NCBI RefSeq assembly: GCF_011604685.1
Contig: NZ_CP050063.1
Span: 4,300,501 to 4,364,500, forward strand
DNA from: Spirosoma aureum
GTDB taxonomy: Bacteria > Bacteroidota > Bacteroidia > Cytophagales > Spirosomataceae
DNA length: 64,000 nt
Direction: 5' to 3'
Shown here: piece after piece, positions 34,552 to 44,607 of the stretch
Position numbering within the stretch: the stretch's first letter is position 1
Layout: the number at the start of each line of letters is the position of its first letter
Program-made: the position numbers and the translations under genes
Notes under the pieces: generated by a model
Database searches by the model: none
The model's input: only the letters and a program-made list of their open reading frames with translations
Told to the model about the DNA's origin: nothing

Positions 34552-34793
34552 ATCGCTTAGGTGCACAATGGGGTCAATTTCCACACGTCTATCCAAGTTT
34601 TAAAGTTGCACAAAAAATAGAGCTTATGGCTCTCATTGTTAGTGCTTTTGCTGTCGAAATCGGGATTTTAAAAATGAAAATAATCTTCTGGCTATAGGCG
34701 CATGAGCCGTGTTCGATAAACTGTATTTTAGATGGCAACTTGGCTAGGTGTTTTTTTGCTCGAAACAGTCATGATTGTGTAAATTATCTGCAC

Positions 34794-37025
34794 ATGCCAC
34801 AACGTTCCTTCCCCTATACAAAAAAACACCCCAGACGATCGGTAACCGGTTTCCTGCTTTACCTTGTGCTCGGGCAGTATGCGCCTGTGGCTATTGGTCA
34901 GCAAAAGACAGATAGCGACTCGATACGAACGCATACGCTCAATCAAATTACGGTTAAAGGTGTACGCTCGACCGTTGTTGAATCATTACCCGACGTGCAC
35001 GGTACCTACCTGATGGGCGGTAAACGCAGTGAGGTAATTCGGCTGTCTGACATTGACGTCAATGTCGCCGAAAAGAATCCGCGACAGGTGTTTGCCCGAA
35101 TTCCCGGTGTGTTCATTTACGATATGGACGGCACGGGTAACCAGATAAATATTGCCACACGCGGTCTGGACCCACACCGATCGTGGGAAAATAATATTCG
35201 CCAGAATGGCATCATTACCAATTCCGATATGTATGGGTATCCGGCAAGCCATTACTCGCCCCCGATGGAAAGTATTGATCGGATTGAATTTGTACGTGGG
35301 ATGGGTTCGCTACAATACGGTGCGCAATTTGGCGGTATGCTTAATTACGTAACCAAAGGGGCCGATACTTTGCGTCGATTCAGTTTTCAGACGCTCAATT
35401 CTGTTGGGACATACGGCCTGTTAAGCACCTATAATGCCATTGGTGGTCGAGTTGGCAAGTGGACATACTATGCCTATTATTACCGACGGCATTCGAATGG
35501 ATATCGGGAAAATAGTAAATCGGATGCCGAAGCTCAGTTCGGGCGACTGCATTTTCAGGCAACGAAGCGCCTGGAGCTAACTGCAGAACTGGGCCGCTCG
35601 ACGTATACCTACCAGATTCCCGGTCCGCTCACCGACGTCCTGTTTGCACAGGACCCGCGCCAGTCGACCCGGAGCCGAAACTATTTCAATCCGGACATTT
35701 ATGTTCCATCGCTGAAACTGGCCTGGCAAATCTCAGATCGGACCAGTTTGCTCTGGACAACGTCGGCCGTATTAGGCGCTCGAAATAGTGTTCAGATTGA
35801 CGCCTTTGCAACAATACCCGACACCATTAATCGAATGACCGGCCAATATCGGCCCCGGCAGGTGGATGTCGACCACTTCAATAGTTACACAACCGAAGCC
35901 CGGATACTACATCAATACAAATTAGGTTCTGCTGGGGGCGCTTTGGCCGCTGGTATCCAGTTAATGCGAACAGACCTGCATCGGCAGCAGCTTGGCGTAG
36001 GCTCGACGGGTAGTGATTTTGATCTCTCTTTGAGTGCCCCCTTTAAGCGAGACCTGCATTATCGAACGAAAAACATTGCTTTTTTTGCCGAAAACAACCT
36101 CAATCTGACCGATCGTCTGACCATTTCGCCCGGCTTTCGGATTGAAAATGGAACGACTGAAATGCGTGGAACTATTACGTATTATGACCCCGCTAATCTC
36201 CCAACAAACATTAGCCACCAGTTTGCCTTGTTGGGTGTTAATGCGAACTATAAACTTACGGATGAAGTGAAACTTTACGGGGGCTGGTCGCAGGCTTACC
36301 GCCCTGTTGTTTTCAAGGATATTATTCCGGCCTCAACCTATGAACAGATCGATAAAAATCTGAAAGATGCTTATGGATATAACGCCGAGCTAGGCATTGA
36401 GGGTCGCTGGCAGGGCGTACATATAAATCTGACAATTTTTGATCTTTTGTACCGTAATCGGCTGGGTACTTTGCTACTGACAAATCCGGACGGAACGAGC
36501 TATATTTTTCGGACAAACATTGGCGACAGTCGCAGTACGGGTATCGAGGCTTTGTTTGAATCCCAGTTGATTCGTACCGATAAAGTCCTGATCAGTGGAT
36601 TTTCATCCACCGCGTTTAACCATGCCCGCTATATCAATGGTCAGGTATCGACTGGTAGCGAAAATCGGTCAGTGAAGGGCAATCAGGTTGAATCGGCTCC
36701 CCGCTGGACAACCCGAAATGGATTGACGGCCCGATTTGGAACCGCCAGCCTGACACTTCAATACAGTTACGTGAGCCAAACATTCTCCGATCCACTGAAC
36801 ACAACCGTAGCGTCGGCTAATGGGGCCATTGGGCCCGTTCCTGCCTATAGCCTATGGGACCTCAATGGAACCTGGCACATTGGTCGCCAATTAACCCTGA
36901 GGGGGAGTGTCAATAACCTGCTCAACCGACAATATTTTACCAAACGTCCGACATTTTACCCAGGGCCGGGTGTCTGGCCTTCCGATGGAAGTAGTGCAGT
37001 ACTAACAGTTGGGCTGACTTTTTGA
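34794..37025 (+). CDS. FecA-like TonB-dependent receptor
   Basis: 743 residues from the ATG at 34794. After a signal region (ending about 36, 'VAIGQQ') comes the plug domain: 'IPGVFIYDMDGTGNQINIAT', 'RGLDPHRSWENN', 'SIDRIEFVRGMGSLQYGAQF' and 'GGMLNYVTKGAD'. A 22-strand barrel follows to the terminal aromatic residue in 'VLTVGLTF'. The plug resembles ferric-citrate receptors (FecA) and their Bacteroidota relatives. The N-terminal signalling domain of FecA is absent, and no sigma/anti-sigma pair is adjacent, so surface signalling is not expected. Ferric siderophore or citrate uptake is likely but not proven. A long hairpin ends the transcript. Confidence 0.88.
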   Translation: MPQRSFPYTKKHPRRSVTGFLLYLVLGQYAPVAIGQQKTDSDSIRTHTLNQITVKGVRSTVVESLPDVHGTYLMGGKRSEVIRLSDIDVNVAEKNPRQVFARIPGVFIYDMDGTGNQINIATRGLDPHRSWENNIRQNGIITNSDMYGYPASHYSPPMESIDRIEFVRGMGSLQYGAQFGGMLNYVTKGADTLRRFSFQTLNSVGTYGLLSTYNAIGGRVGKWTYYAYYYRRHSNGYRENSKSDAEAQFGRLHFQATKRLELTAELGRSTYTYQIPGPLTDVLFAQDPRQSTRSRNYFNPDIYVPSLKLAWQISDRTSLLWTTSAVLGARNSVQIDAFATIPDTINRMTGQYRPRQVDVDHFNSYTTEARILHQYKLGSAGGALAAGIQLMRTDLHRQQLGVGSTGSDFDLSLSAPFKRDLHYRTKNIAFFAENNLNLTDRLTISPGFRIENGTTEMRGTITYYDPANLPTNISHQFALLGVNANYKLTDEVKLYGGWSQAYRPVVFKDIIPASTYEQIDKNLKDAYGYNAELGIEGRWQGVHINLTIFDLLYRNRLGTLLLTNPDGTSYIFRTNIGDSRSTGIEALFESQLIRTDKVLISGFSSTAFNHARYINGQVSTGSENRSVKGNQVESAPRWTTRNGLTARFGTASLTLQYSYVSQTFSDPLNTTVASANGAIGPVPAYSLWDLNGTWHIGRQLTLRGSVNNLLNRQYFTKRPTFYPGPGVWPSDGSSAVLTVGLTF

Positions 37026-37406
37026 TGATGCACATTCGGAAAATCGTAAATGTCGAGTTTGCATTCTTACCTCACTTATTAATAGCCTATACTGTTCTTA
37101 ATAGACAATAGCACCATTTTTCCTGGAATCAGGCCGTTTTTTGGGAATTCCCCTAAAAAACGGCCTGATTATTGTATAAAATCTATAGTAAATGTCGTCT
37201 GTTCGATCGTATGGAATTCCAGCTTACAAGTTGTTTACTTGAGGCAGGAGATTGCCTTGAGTATGGCTAGTTTGTCAGCACAGCAACTACAAAAGATCAG
37301 GGGCGACGTCGGGTTTCTAGATGTGCTGGTTTCAGTTACATACTTGTGACTTTGTTTAACTATTCAGGTCAAAAATACAGGCGCTTTGCCTACAGGATTT
37401 TACGGA
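37026..37406. other. Intergenic stretch with terminator
   Basis: It contains the receptor's terminator at 37128 and then a gene-free region leading to the small gene at 37407. Confidence 0.4.
37128..37169 (+). terminator. Hairpin terminator after the receptor
   Basis: A 15-bp perfect stem (37128-37142 with 37155-37169, starting ATCAGGCCG) with an inner GGGAATTCCC palindrome. It is followed by TATTGT. Confidence 0.75.
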
Positions 37407-37811
37407 ATGATTAGAATAACATCAAGTAATAAGACCGATGAGTATGTCCCTTCAAGCTCTGCTGACTTACCGGTTGTAATTGAAAACTGGCACCAGGCTG
37501 TCATCGATCTTCATACCTGGTATGAAACATTGAGTCAAACAATTGCCGCGCACAAACAGGTAGCCCACAAATTGATACATGCCAATGTTAACTTCTATGG
37601 TCAACACCCACTTTGTGAACTTGAACGGGTTAATTGTGCGATGATTCAGGAAATCAGCCAGTTGATAAGCGTTATGGATAAATCGTCGGAGCAGAATCAA
37701 CTATCCGAACAGGCAACCATCGAGTGTCTTCAGGCCCATACACTACGCCTACAGGAACAGGCTCGCCGAATCCAGCAAGTGCTTTGCCAAAGTACATTAA
37801 ATGCCTCCTGA
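37407..37811 (+). CDS. Hypothetical helical protein
   Basis: 134 residues from the ATG at 37407; an upstream in-frame TTG is less likely. It is predicted almost all helical: 'VIENWHQAVIDLHTWYETLS', then 'LISVMDKSSEQNQLSEQATI' and 'RLQEQARRIQQVLCQ'. No signal peptide or membrane segment. Not recognised; its size and helical pattern resemble small coiled-coil cytoplasmic proteins. It stands alone, with a hairpin at 37823 after it. Confidence 0.5.
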   Translation: MIRITSSNKTDEYVPSSSADLPVVIENWHQAVIDLHTWYETLSQTIAAHKQVAHKLIHANVNFYGQHPLCELERVNCAMIQEISQLISVMDKSSEQNQLSEQATIECLQAHTLRLQEQARRIQQVLCQSTLNAS

Positions 37812-38819
37812 AAAGCCACATAGTACTGATTGAACAGGCTTTATGCCTGACAATCAGTACCATGAAAGTAGCACATATTCGCTGTAACCAGCGATATGTA
37901 CGATTCTCCATCATTTTAGTTCTTGCCAACTAATGAATTTCGTTCATTAGCAATGCTGCTCATGCTTTAATTAAAGTAGTGTAGGTAGGTGATCCCTATT
38001 GCGTGAACATAACTTCCCGCCTGGTCGTGCTAGATTTTCTGGGTGTTGTCCAGAACAATTTGCCATGTACAGACTGAAAACGCCTAGTTGAGTTGTTCTT
38101 ACAGCTTCTGCAATTGCTACACGAACAGGCGAAAATAACTCCTGAAGCACCCTTTCATCCCGGTAAATGGCGACTAGCTACTGTATGGATAGCTAAACTT
38201 TAAGCTCTATTAGTGCCAATCTCATACCTATAATCTGATTTACTCCTCAGATAAAGAGGTATCCAAAGCAATGGGTTCAACAACCAACTCAATTGCACTT
38301 AGGCTATCCGACCGCAGAGGGTATAGGATTGCTGGCCCGCAAAGATTTTTAAAGAGCGAACAGAGCTTATCCAGAGAATAAGTTACAGTTACTCTCTTTT
38401 TTATTAGTGGGAATCTGCTTGCTTGATTTCATATGGATTTGTGGCCAATGGGGAACTATAAAACGTGTGAAAAGAAAGCTTTATAGAATTTAATATTTAA
38501 CTATAATTAAAATACAATTTAATCTTTGGTTATGTCTGTAAAATGCTGGATATATAAGTAAAAATACTTAATTGATGGGCTAATTATCTTAATTTGTATT
38601 ATGTTTGAAATTGTACTTTTACTCTATGTGGAACTTAATATGTATTCTAAATAATTATATATGTATACATTGTAAAGTTAATCTTAATCCGTATATAATT
38701 TTGCATTACTTTGATAAAATGTGATATTATATTAAAAAATAGACTAAAATTGAATTATTAATTTTACCTCAATACTGATCTACTTTTATATGAAATTATA
38801 ATTTTTTTTATAATTGCCT
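37810..38819. other. Large gene-poor AT-rich stretch
   Basis: About 1 kb. It begins with a hairpin (37823-37860). A plus-strand open fragment without a start, ending in TAA at about 38199 ('EAPFHPGKWRLATVWIAKL'), may be a gene remnant. From 38440 the DNA is very AT-rich and leads to the susC promoter. No intact gene or RNA recognised. Confidence 0.4.
37823..37860 (+). terminator. Hairpin after the 37407 gene
   Basis: GTACTGATTG pairs with CAATCAGTAC, with an inner CAGGC/GCCTG helix and a TTTAT loop. No T run follows, so it may stop transcription weakly or protect the mRNA end. Confidence 0.55.
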
Positions 38820-38849
38820 TTGGATTAAAAAAATGCTCACCTACTTTTG
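38820..38849 (+). promoter_or_regulatory. Promoter of the first susC
   Basis: TTG (38820-38822), a 19-nt spacer and TACTTTTG (38842-38849), a full match to the Bacteroidota promoter TTG-N19-TAnnTTTG. Transcription should begin near 38855, about 45 bp before the ATG. Confidence 0.75.
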
Positions 38850-38897
38850 CAGGATACTTACTACAAGTATTATAACCTAATCTACTCTAATCAATTT

Positions 38898-41800
38898 ATG
38901 AGAAGAAATTTACTGTTGAGCCTCCTGCTGGTGTGCTCAACCTGGGCTTTTTGTTGGGCGCAGGAACGGAAAATTACGGGAAAGGTCTCTTCAGCTGAAG
39001 ATGGAACAACGCTTCCCGGTGTGTCGGTGGTTGTTAAAGGCACCACGGTTGGAGCTGTCACGGATGGCAATGGTACTTACTCGATAGCTGCCCCTGCAAA
39101 AGGGGCTTTGGTGTTCTCCTTCATTGGCATGGCGTCCAAAGAAGTTGAGATAGGAGCGAACTCAGTCATTGATGTTAAATTAGCAACGGATACCAAACAA
39201 CTTGCCGAAATTGTCGTAACAGGGGTCGGGGTTGCTACCGACAAACGTAAAATTGCCATATCGGTTGAATCCGTTAGTGGAAAAGATTTACCACAAACAC
39301 CTTCAGCGTCTGTCGATCAGGCTCTTATCGGTAAAATTCCGGGTGCTCAGATCACCAGCCGGAGCGGTACACCAGGCGCTGACGTGAATATTCTGTTACG
39401 TGGAATCAACACCATCAACCGGGGAACTCAACCCATGATTCTGATTGATGGTATCCAGATGGGAGCAACCAGCCTGCAAACGATTGATTTGAACTCAATC
39501 GAGCGGGTTGAAGTAGTACAGGGGGCAGCAGCTGCTACCATCTATGGTGCGCAGGGCGCAAACGGCGTTATTCAGTTGTTTACCAAAAAAGGTAAAAACG
39601 GCGTATTGAATATCGATTTCTCGTCCAGCATTGCCGAGAATACATATTTGAACGTGGGCGGTTTAAGCAAAGCAAAACTCCATGCTTTTGCTACCGATGC
39701 CAGCAATAACATTATCGGATCGTCGGGTAAACCCATCGTATATGATGCGGTAAATGGTATTTATTCCGAAAACGTACAATATAATTCGACTGATCCGACC
39801 ATTACGAACAGCAAGCCTTACAACGCGAATCTGCAATACCACGATCACTTTGATTATTTCTTCAAACCGGCGCAAACGATTAATAACAGCGTTTCCATTT
39901 CGGGAGGAAGTCAGAAAGCCGATTTTGGTCTATCGGCTTCCAATAGCCATCAGGAAAGTAACATTCTCAACAACGGATACTGGGATCGGAGCAACTTATC
40001 GGCCAACATTGGGGTGCAACTGGCCAAAGGGCTTACCCTTCGTTCGATCACGCAGTTAGCCTATACGAAGAGCACCTTAAAGTCAGCTGACCGCACCATT
40101 CTGTATAATTTGTTGAATGCGTATCCACTGGCTGATTTTGATCTGACAACCACAGATGGTTCTATTCCGCTTAACATGAACCAGACGATTGGTATCAACG
40201 CGTCGAACCCATCGTATCGGCAGGCTTATACCCGCAACAATGACAATAAGGTTGACATCATTCAGAATCTGAACCTGAATTATAAGTTTCCGAAGTACGT
40301 TGATTTAGACCTGAAGTACGGGTTGAATTTCCAGACTCAGAACCGTGATCTGGAATACATGAACCAGGCCAATAATGCCAATAACAAATATTGGTTAACG
40401 CAGGGATCGACCAACTATATTTCGAACTACAACACCACGAATACGGGTGACCTCACAAAGTATGTGAACAGTAAAGTGTTCCAGAACTTCCTGGCTACGG
40501 CTACGGCTTCTTTTGATTTTAAAGAAGATTTTCACCTGAATGTACCGATCAAATCAACCACACAGGCATTGTTCGACTGGCGTAATAGTCAGGTAAAAGA
40601 ATATACCAGTGCGGCCATTGGTTTACCGGCTGCTTATTCGCCCTATAATGCCGCCAACACTACATCGTGGCGGGTCTATCGCGATTATTCAGAGCCATTT
40701 ATTACCTATGGTTATTTGTTGAATCAGCGGTTCGAATATGGTGAGTTTGCCGGGATTTCAGGTGGTTTTCGAAGCGATTATTCATCGGCCTTTGGTCAGG
40801 GCTCCAAGCCGTTTACCTTCCCACGGGGCGATGCTTACCTGCGCTTATCGGCGCTGAAGTTCTGGCAGAATAGTTCTGTAAACAGCTTCCTGCCAGAATT
40901 GAAGCTGCGGGCAGCCTATGGCCAGGCGGGTATCCAGCCTCAGCCTTTCGACCGGTACGTAACCATTACGCCAACAACGGTAGGGAACACAACGGCATTT
41001 TATTACGCCAATCAGCAAAGTAACCCGGCATTGGGCGTGGAGGTGTCGGAAGAGCTGGAAATTGGAACCGACATGGTGTTTAGCTTATTTAAGGGCAGCA
41101 GCTGGTTAAATGCCATTGCGCTTTCAGCTACCTACTGGGATCGGAAAACAAAAGATGCCATCTACCAGGTTGACGTGGCTCCTTCTGTCGGGCTCGGAAA
41201 ACTGACCGATAATGCCTTTACCTTAGGTTCGAATGGGCTTCAGATGTCGTTAAATTCTACCGTTTACCACAGCTCTAATCTGAAATGGAATACGACGATC
41301 AATTTCGGTAAACAATCCTCCAAAATAATTGCCGTTCGTGGAGATGCTCCGATTATTGTTACATCGAATGCGGGTAGCACCAACTATGTTCTGAAAGCAG
41401 GTGAGAAAATCGGGCAGTTGTATGGCTACAAAACCATAGGTGCTGTCGATGCAAAAGACCCCAACGGTAACTTCTTTATTCCACAGGCCGAACAGGAAGC
41501 TTATACGGTTGCCAGTAATGGATTTGTTGTCAATAAAGCAACTAAACAGCCTTATTTCACGGCGGATAAATACAGTTTCGGTGATCCAAACCCGAAATTC
41601 AACATGTCGTTTATCAATGATCTGACCTTCAAAAACTTCCTCACATTTGGTGTTCAGCTTGATTGGGTAAACGGTAGCCACCTGTACAATCAGACGAAAG
41701 AATGGATGTACCGCGATGGTATTCATTCCGATTACGCAAACCCCTTTACCATTGATGGGCAAACCGGTGCCTGGACGGCATTCTATCGGGGTGTTTATGC

Positions 41801-42089
41801 ACAGCGTACAGCCAATGGTACCAAAGATTATTTCTATGAAGATGCGTCATTCCTGCGTCTGAGAAACATTTCGGTGGGTGTTGATTTGGCTAAAGTATTT
41901 AACATTCCGGCCGTTAAACGTCTTCAGCTTGTTCTGTCAGGGCGTAATCTCTGGACGCTTACCAAGTACACGGGATTTGATCCGGAAATCAGCTCAGGAA
42001 CGTCGAACTCTGCCTGGGACAGAGGAACTGACCACAGCACGATGCCAAACTTTAAGTCGTATCAGGCTTCGCTGAACTTCGGATTTTAA
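38898..42089 (+). CDS. SusC/RagA-family TonB-linked outer-membrane protein
   Basis: 1063 residues from the ATG at 38898, chosen because it begins a signal peptide ('RRNLLLSLLLVCSTWAFCWA') and follows the promoter. Residues about 26-105 form the carboxypeptidase-regulatory-like domain ('ITGKVSSAEDGTTLPGVSV'). The plug (about 115-230) includes 'IPGAQITSRSGTPGADVNIL', 'LRGINTI' and 'ERVEVVQGAAAATIYGAQGA'. The beta-barrel ends in 'SLNFGF'. With its SusD partner 27 bp downstream it should import an oligosaccharide or peptide across the outer membrane using TonB energy. No glycosidase or regulator is adjacent, so the substrate is unknown. Confidence 0.95.
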   Translation: MRRNLLLSLLLVCSTWAFCWAQERKITGKVSSAEDGTTLPGVSVVVKGTTVGAVTDGNGTYSIAAPAKGALVFSFIGMASKEVEIGANSVIDVKLATDTKQLAEIVVTGVGVATDKRKIAISVESVSGKDLPQTPSASVDQALIGKIPGAQITSRSGTPGADVNILLRGINTINRGTQPMILIDGIQMGATSLQTIDLNSIERVEVVQGAAAATIYGAQGANGVIQLFTKKGKNGVLNIDFSSSIAENTYLNVGGLSKAKLHAFATDASNNIIGSSGKPIVYDAVNGIYSENVQYNSTDPTITNSKPYNANLQYHDHFDYFFKPAQTINNSVSISGGSQKADFGLSASNSHQESNILNNGYWDRSNLSANIGVQLAKGLTLRSITQLAYTKSTLKSADRTILYNLLNAYPLADFDLTTTDGSIPLNMNQTIGINASNPSYRQAYTRNNDNKVDIIQNLNLNYKFPKYVDLDLKYGLNFQTQNRDLEYMNQANNANNKYWLTQGSTNYISNYNTTNTGDLTKYVNSKVFQNFLATATASFDFKEDFHLNVPIKSTTQALFDWRNSQVKEYTSAAIGLPAAYSPYNAANTTSWRVYRDYSEPFITYGYLLNQRFEYGEFAGISGGFRSDYSSAFGQGSKPFTFPRGDAYLRLSALKFWQNSSVNSFLPELKLRAAYGQAGIQPQPFDRYVTITPTTVGNTTAFYYANQQSNPALGVEVSEELEIGTDMVFSLFKGSSWLNAIALSATYWDRKTKDAIYQVDVAPSVGLGKLTDNAFTLGSNGLQMSLNSTVYHSSNLKWNTTINFGKQSSKIIAVRGDAPIIVTSNAGSTNYVLKAGEKIGQLYGYKTIGAVDAKDPNGNFFIPQAEQEAYTVASNGFVVNKATKQPYFTADKYSFGDPNPKFNMSFINDLTFKNFLTFGVQLDWVNGSHLYNQTKEWMYRDGIHSDYANPFTIDGQTGAWTAFYRGVYAQRTANGTKDYFYEDASFLRLRNISVGVDLAKVFNIPAVKRLQLVLSGRNLWTLTKYTGFDPEISSGTSNSAWDRGTDHSTMPNFKSYQASLNFGF

Positions 42090-42116
42090 GGAACCCCATC
42101 TCAAAAAACTGATCTT

Positions 42117-43769
42117 ATGAATAAGTTAAAGATACTTGCCTTAACACTGGCTTTCTCCGGGTTTATGGCAGCTTGTAAAGAACAGCTGGATGTTAAAAAC
42201 CCCAACCAGCCTTCGTCACCGGCCTTAAAAACCGAGACTGGTCTGATTTCCTTCGGCGAAGGGTTTTACGTGACCGGTTTTAAAGACGTAAAATATTACG
42301 ATGGCGTGCCAGGCTATTTCTGGTCGGGAGCCATTGGCAATCATGAGTTGATGGGCGACGTCATCGGGACCGACATTGCTAACGTCTTTATTAACCAGAT
42401 TGGTGCGCCAAACCAGATTACACTCGATGACGGTACGATTTTGCTGAATCCGAACTCGCCCAGCAAGCAGATCGATTTTATCCGGATAACAGCCAACGTC
42501 AACTCGACAGGTTTTCAGAACTCGATCTACTACGAGTGGGCCTATATGTATAACATGAACAATGCGGCTAATACATTGTTAGCCAACATTGATGCGACTA
42601 CGTTTTCGGGCGAAGCGGATACGAAAAAAGGCATTCTGAAAGCCTGGGCCTACTGGTGGAAAGGGTATGCGTATTCCCGGATCGGTTCCATCTATTATGC
42701 CGGGATTATTAACGATAAGGCAAATGGTGAAGCCCTGAATGGTACAAATGGTAATTATGTGGCCAAAGAAGCCATGATTGCCGAAGCCAATAAAAACTTC
42801 GATGCAGCGGCTACTATTCTGACTGGCTTAACGGCCAGTGCCGATTACACAGCTACGATGACGGGTTTAATTCCTAGCTTTAACCGGGTTGGTAAAGGAG
42901 GAATCTTGACGCCAGCCATGTGGGTGCGCAATATCAATACCATGAAAGCCCGGAATATTCTGGTAAATACGCGGGTTAACGCCATGACAGCTGCGCAATG
43001 GGCCGAAATTCTGACGCTGACTACGAATGGTGTGCAGGCATCTGATTTTGTCTTTACGGGACGTTCCAATGCCGCCGGTGACTTTCTGTCACCAACGGCT
43101 GGTACTGTTTCCGGGAAAACAACGGGCGCTAACAACACCTATAAAATCTCTGAACGGTTGATTCAGGATTTTAAAACGGGTGACCTTCGCCTGTCTAATA
43201 ATTTCCAGCAAAGAAGCTCGGCCTACATCGGGGAAACTTCACGGGGTAATGCGTTCTTTACCCGCTGGAACCTGATCAACCGGGGAGCGTCTGGTTCAGA
43301 AGGATCGGCCTCCGTTATTTCGTACTCGAACACGAATGCAGGCGGTTATGAATTATATCTGGCAAGTTCGTACGAAGAAAACCAGCTGATGAGATCAGAA
43401 GCGTTGATCAATACAGGTAAGATAGAAGAAGGTCTTGCCCTGATCGATGAGGTTCGCAAGGCACAGGGAGCCGGTCTGGCTACCGTTGCCGGAAAAAACC
43501 TGACGCTGGATGCGGCTAAAGAAGAACTACGTCGCGAACGACGCATCGGTTTACTGTTCCGTGCCCTTTCATTCTACGATGCCCGTCGTTGGGGATTACT
43601 TGAAACAGGCCGAAAAGGAGCTGTTGCGCTTAGCCGCACCGGGGTTGTTAGTACAAACGCAACCATCACCTACGGCTATCTGGATTACTGGGACGTTCCG
43701 GATAACGAAATTGTGTATAATCCACCCACCAGCGGAAGCGCACCGACAAAAAATCCCAAAACCAATTAA
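42117..43769 (+). CDS. SusD/RagB-family outer-membrane lipoprotein
   Basis: 550 residues. It has a lipoprotein signal with Cys20 ('GFMAAC'), then an alpha-helical SusD fold. The TPR-like part contains 'YYEWAYMYNMNNAANTLLAN' and 'GILKAWAYWWKGYAYSR', and the C-terminal part 'LYLASSYEENQLMRSEALIN' and 'LRRERRIGLLFRALSFYDAR'. It should form the lid over the SusC barrel and bind the ligand at the surface. It is co-transcribed with the susC before it and ends at a strong terminator. Confidence 0.95.
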   Translation: MNKLKILALTLAFSGFMAACKEQLDVKNPNQPSSPALKTETGLISFGEGFYVTGFKDVKYYDGVPGYFWSGAIGNHELMGDVIGTDIANVFINQIGAPNQITLDDGTILLNPNSPSKQIDFIRITANVNSTGFQNSIYYEWAYMYNMNNAANTLLANIDATTFSGEADTKKGILKAWAYWWKGYAYSRIGSIYYAGIINDKANGEALNGTNGNYVAKEAMIAEANKNFDAAATILTGLTASADYTATMTGLIPSFNRVGKGGILTPAMWVRNINTMKARNILVNTRVNAMTAAQWAEILTLTTNGVQASDFVFTGRSNAAGDFLSPTAGTVSGKTTGANNTYKISERLIQDFKTGDLRLSNNFQQRSSAYIGETSRGNAFFTRWNLINRGASGSEGSASVISYSNTNAGGYELYLASSYEENQLMRSEALINTGKIEEGLALIDEVRKAQGAGLATVAGKNLTLDAAKEELRRERRIGLLFRALSFYDARRWGLLETGRKGAVALSRTGVVSTNATITYGYLDYWDVPDNEIVYNPPTSGSAPTKNPKTN

Positions 43770-43807
43770 TCGGATTGCTGTCAACGATGTTTCGTTGATT
43801 CGCTATG

Positions 43808-43853
43808 AAAACTCCCGGTATCAGTAGCATTCTGCTGCGAACCGGGAGTTTTT
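43808..43853 (+). terminator. Terminator after susD
   Basis: AAAACTCCCGGT (43808-43819) pairs with ACCGGGAGTTTT (43841-43852), followed by T residues. Confidence 0.8.
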
Positions 43854-43899
43854 GGTTTTGAGCGTATCGGGTGAATAACCGTAAACAACGAACGACAGC

Positions 43900-43930
43900 T
43901 TGAGAAACCGACACGATGGGTGTACCTTTG
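43900..43930 (+). promoter_or_regulatory. Promoter of rnpB
   Basis: TTG (43900-43902), a 20-nt spacer and TACCTTTG (43923-43930). The expected start falls close to the first base pair of RNase P helix P1 (about 43943). Confidence 0.75.
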
Positions 43931-43942
43931 TGATACCTGAAC

Positions 43943-44437
43943 GATATGAGCTGGCTTATCGCGTCTGAGCAATCAGGCGAGGAAAGTCCGGGCAGCGCAG
44001 AGCACCCTACTTCCTAACGGGAAGGAGGACGGCTGGGAACGGCCGTTCGACAGCCAGTGTCACAGAAAATATACCGCCGATTTTTCAATGAGCGAATGGG
44101 ATAATGAGTGATTGAGTGAATAGCTGGCGCAAGCCGGTTCACTCAGGCAAAAATTCGCTCATTCGCTCATTGAAGAACTGGTAAGGGTGAAAAGGTGGGG
44201 TAAGAGCCTACCGCCCGGCGGGCGACCGGCGGGGCAGGATAAACCTTAGGGGCTGAAAGACCAAATAAGCGTCGGATGTGGGGCTGCTCGTCCCCGTTCT
44301 GGAGTAATCCCAGCCGGGAATAGTCCAGATGCCGACGCGGGTAGGTCGAATGAGGTGGCCGGTGACGACCATCCTAGATAAATGATAAGCCATTCGGTTA
44401 ACCCCGGAGGACAGAACCCGGCTTATAGGCTCGTGTC
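43943..44437 (+). ncRNA. rnpB: RNase P RNA (bacterial type A)
   Basis: The catalytic RNA that matures the 5' ends of tRNAs. P1 pairs 43943-43952 with 44428-44437. The universal core is intact: 'GAGGAAAGTCCGGGC' near the 5' end, 'CACAGAAAATATACCGCC', 'GGTAAGGGTGAAAAGGTGG', and 'GGACAGAACCCGGCTTATAG' near the 3' end. The region between P11 and the J11/12 core carries a long extra hairpin: a 13-bp perfect stem (44086-44098 with 44160-44172) enclosing a second stem GAGTGAA/TTCACTC. This makes the molecule about 495 nt, longer than usual. A T run follows at 44445. Confidence 0.95.
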
Positions 44438-44444
44438 AATCAGG

Positions 44445-44450
44445 TTTTTT
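44445..44450 (+). terminator. T run at the end of rnpB
   Basis: TTTTTT shortly after the P1 helix of RNase P RNA, which itself can act as the terminator stem. Confidence 0.5.
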
Positions 44451-44547
44451 GTTATGCGGTCCTCCTGTCGGTAGGAAAGAGAACTAGAATTTTCTATATT
44501 CTCACTTACAGACAGGAAGTTCGCATTATTTTTTCAAAAACTTTCCT

Positions 44548-44555
44548 TACCTTTG
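44548..44555 (+). promoter_or_regulatory. -7 element of the rpsP promoter
   Basis: TACCTTTG, a full match to the TAnnTTTG element, about 52 bp before the rpsP ATG. A TTG at the usual distance upstream is not present; the region there is T-rich. Confidence 0.6.
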
Positions 44556-44607
44556 CGGCCACGTTTTACAGGGGAGATGCGTCTCCCATCAAAACCAACA
44601 AGCACAA

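Noticed and set aside
34552..34596. Longer start for the DUF4349 lipoprotein
   Set aside because: It would place charged residues before the lipoprotein signal and move the lipobox away from the N-terminus.
38847..38897. TTG start extending the first SusC by 17 residues
   Set aside because: It would fall within the promoter -7 element; the ATG at 38898 begins the signal peptide.
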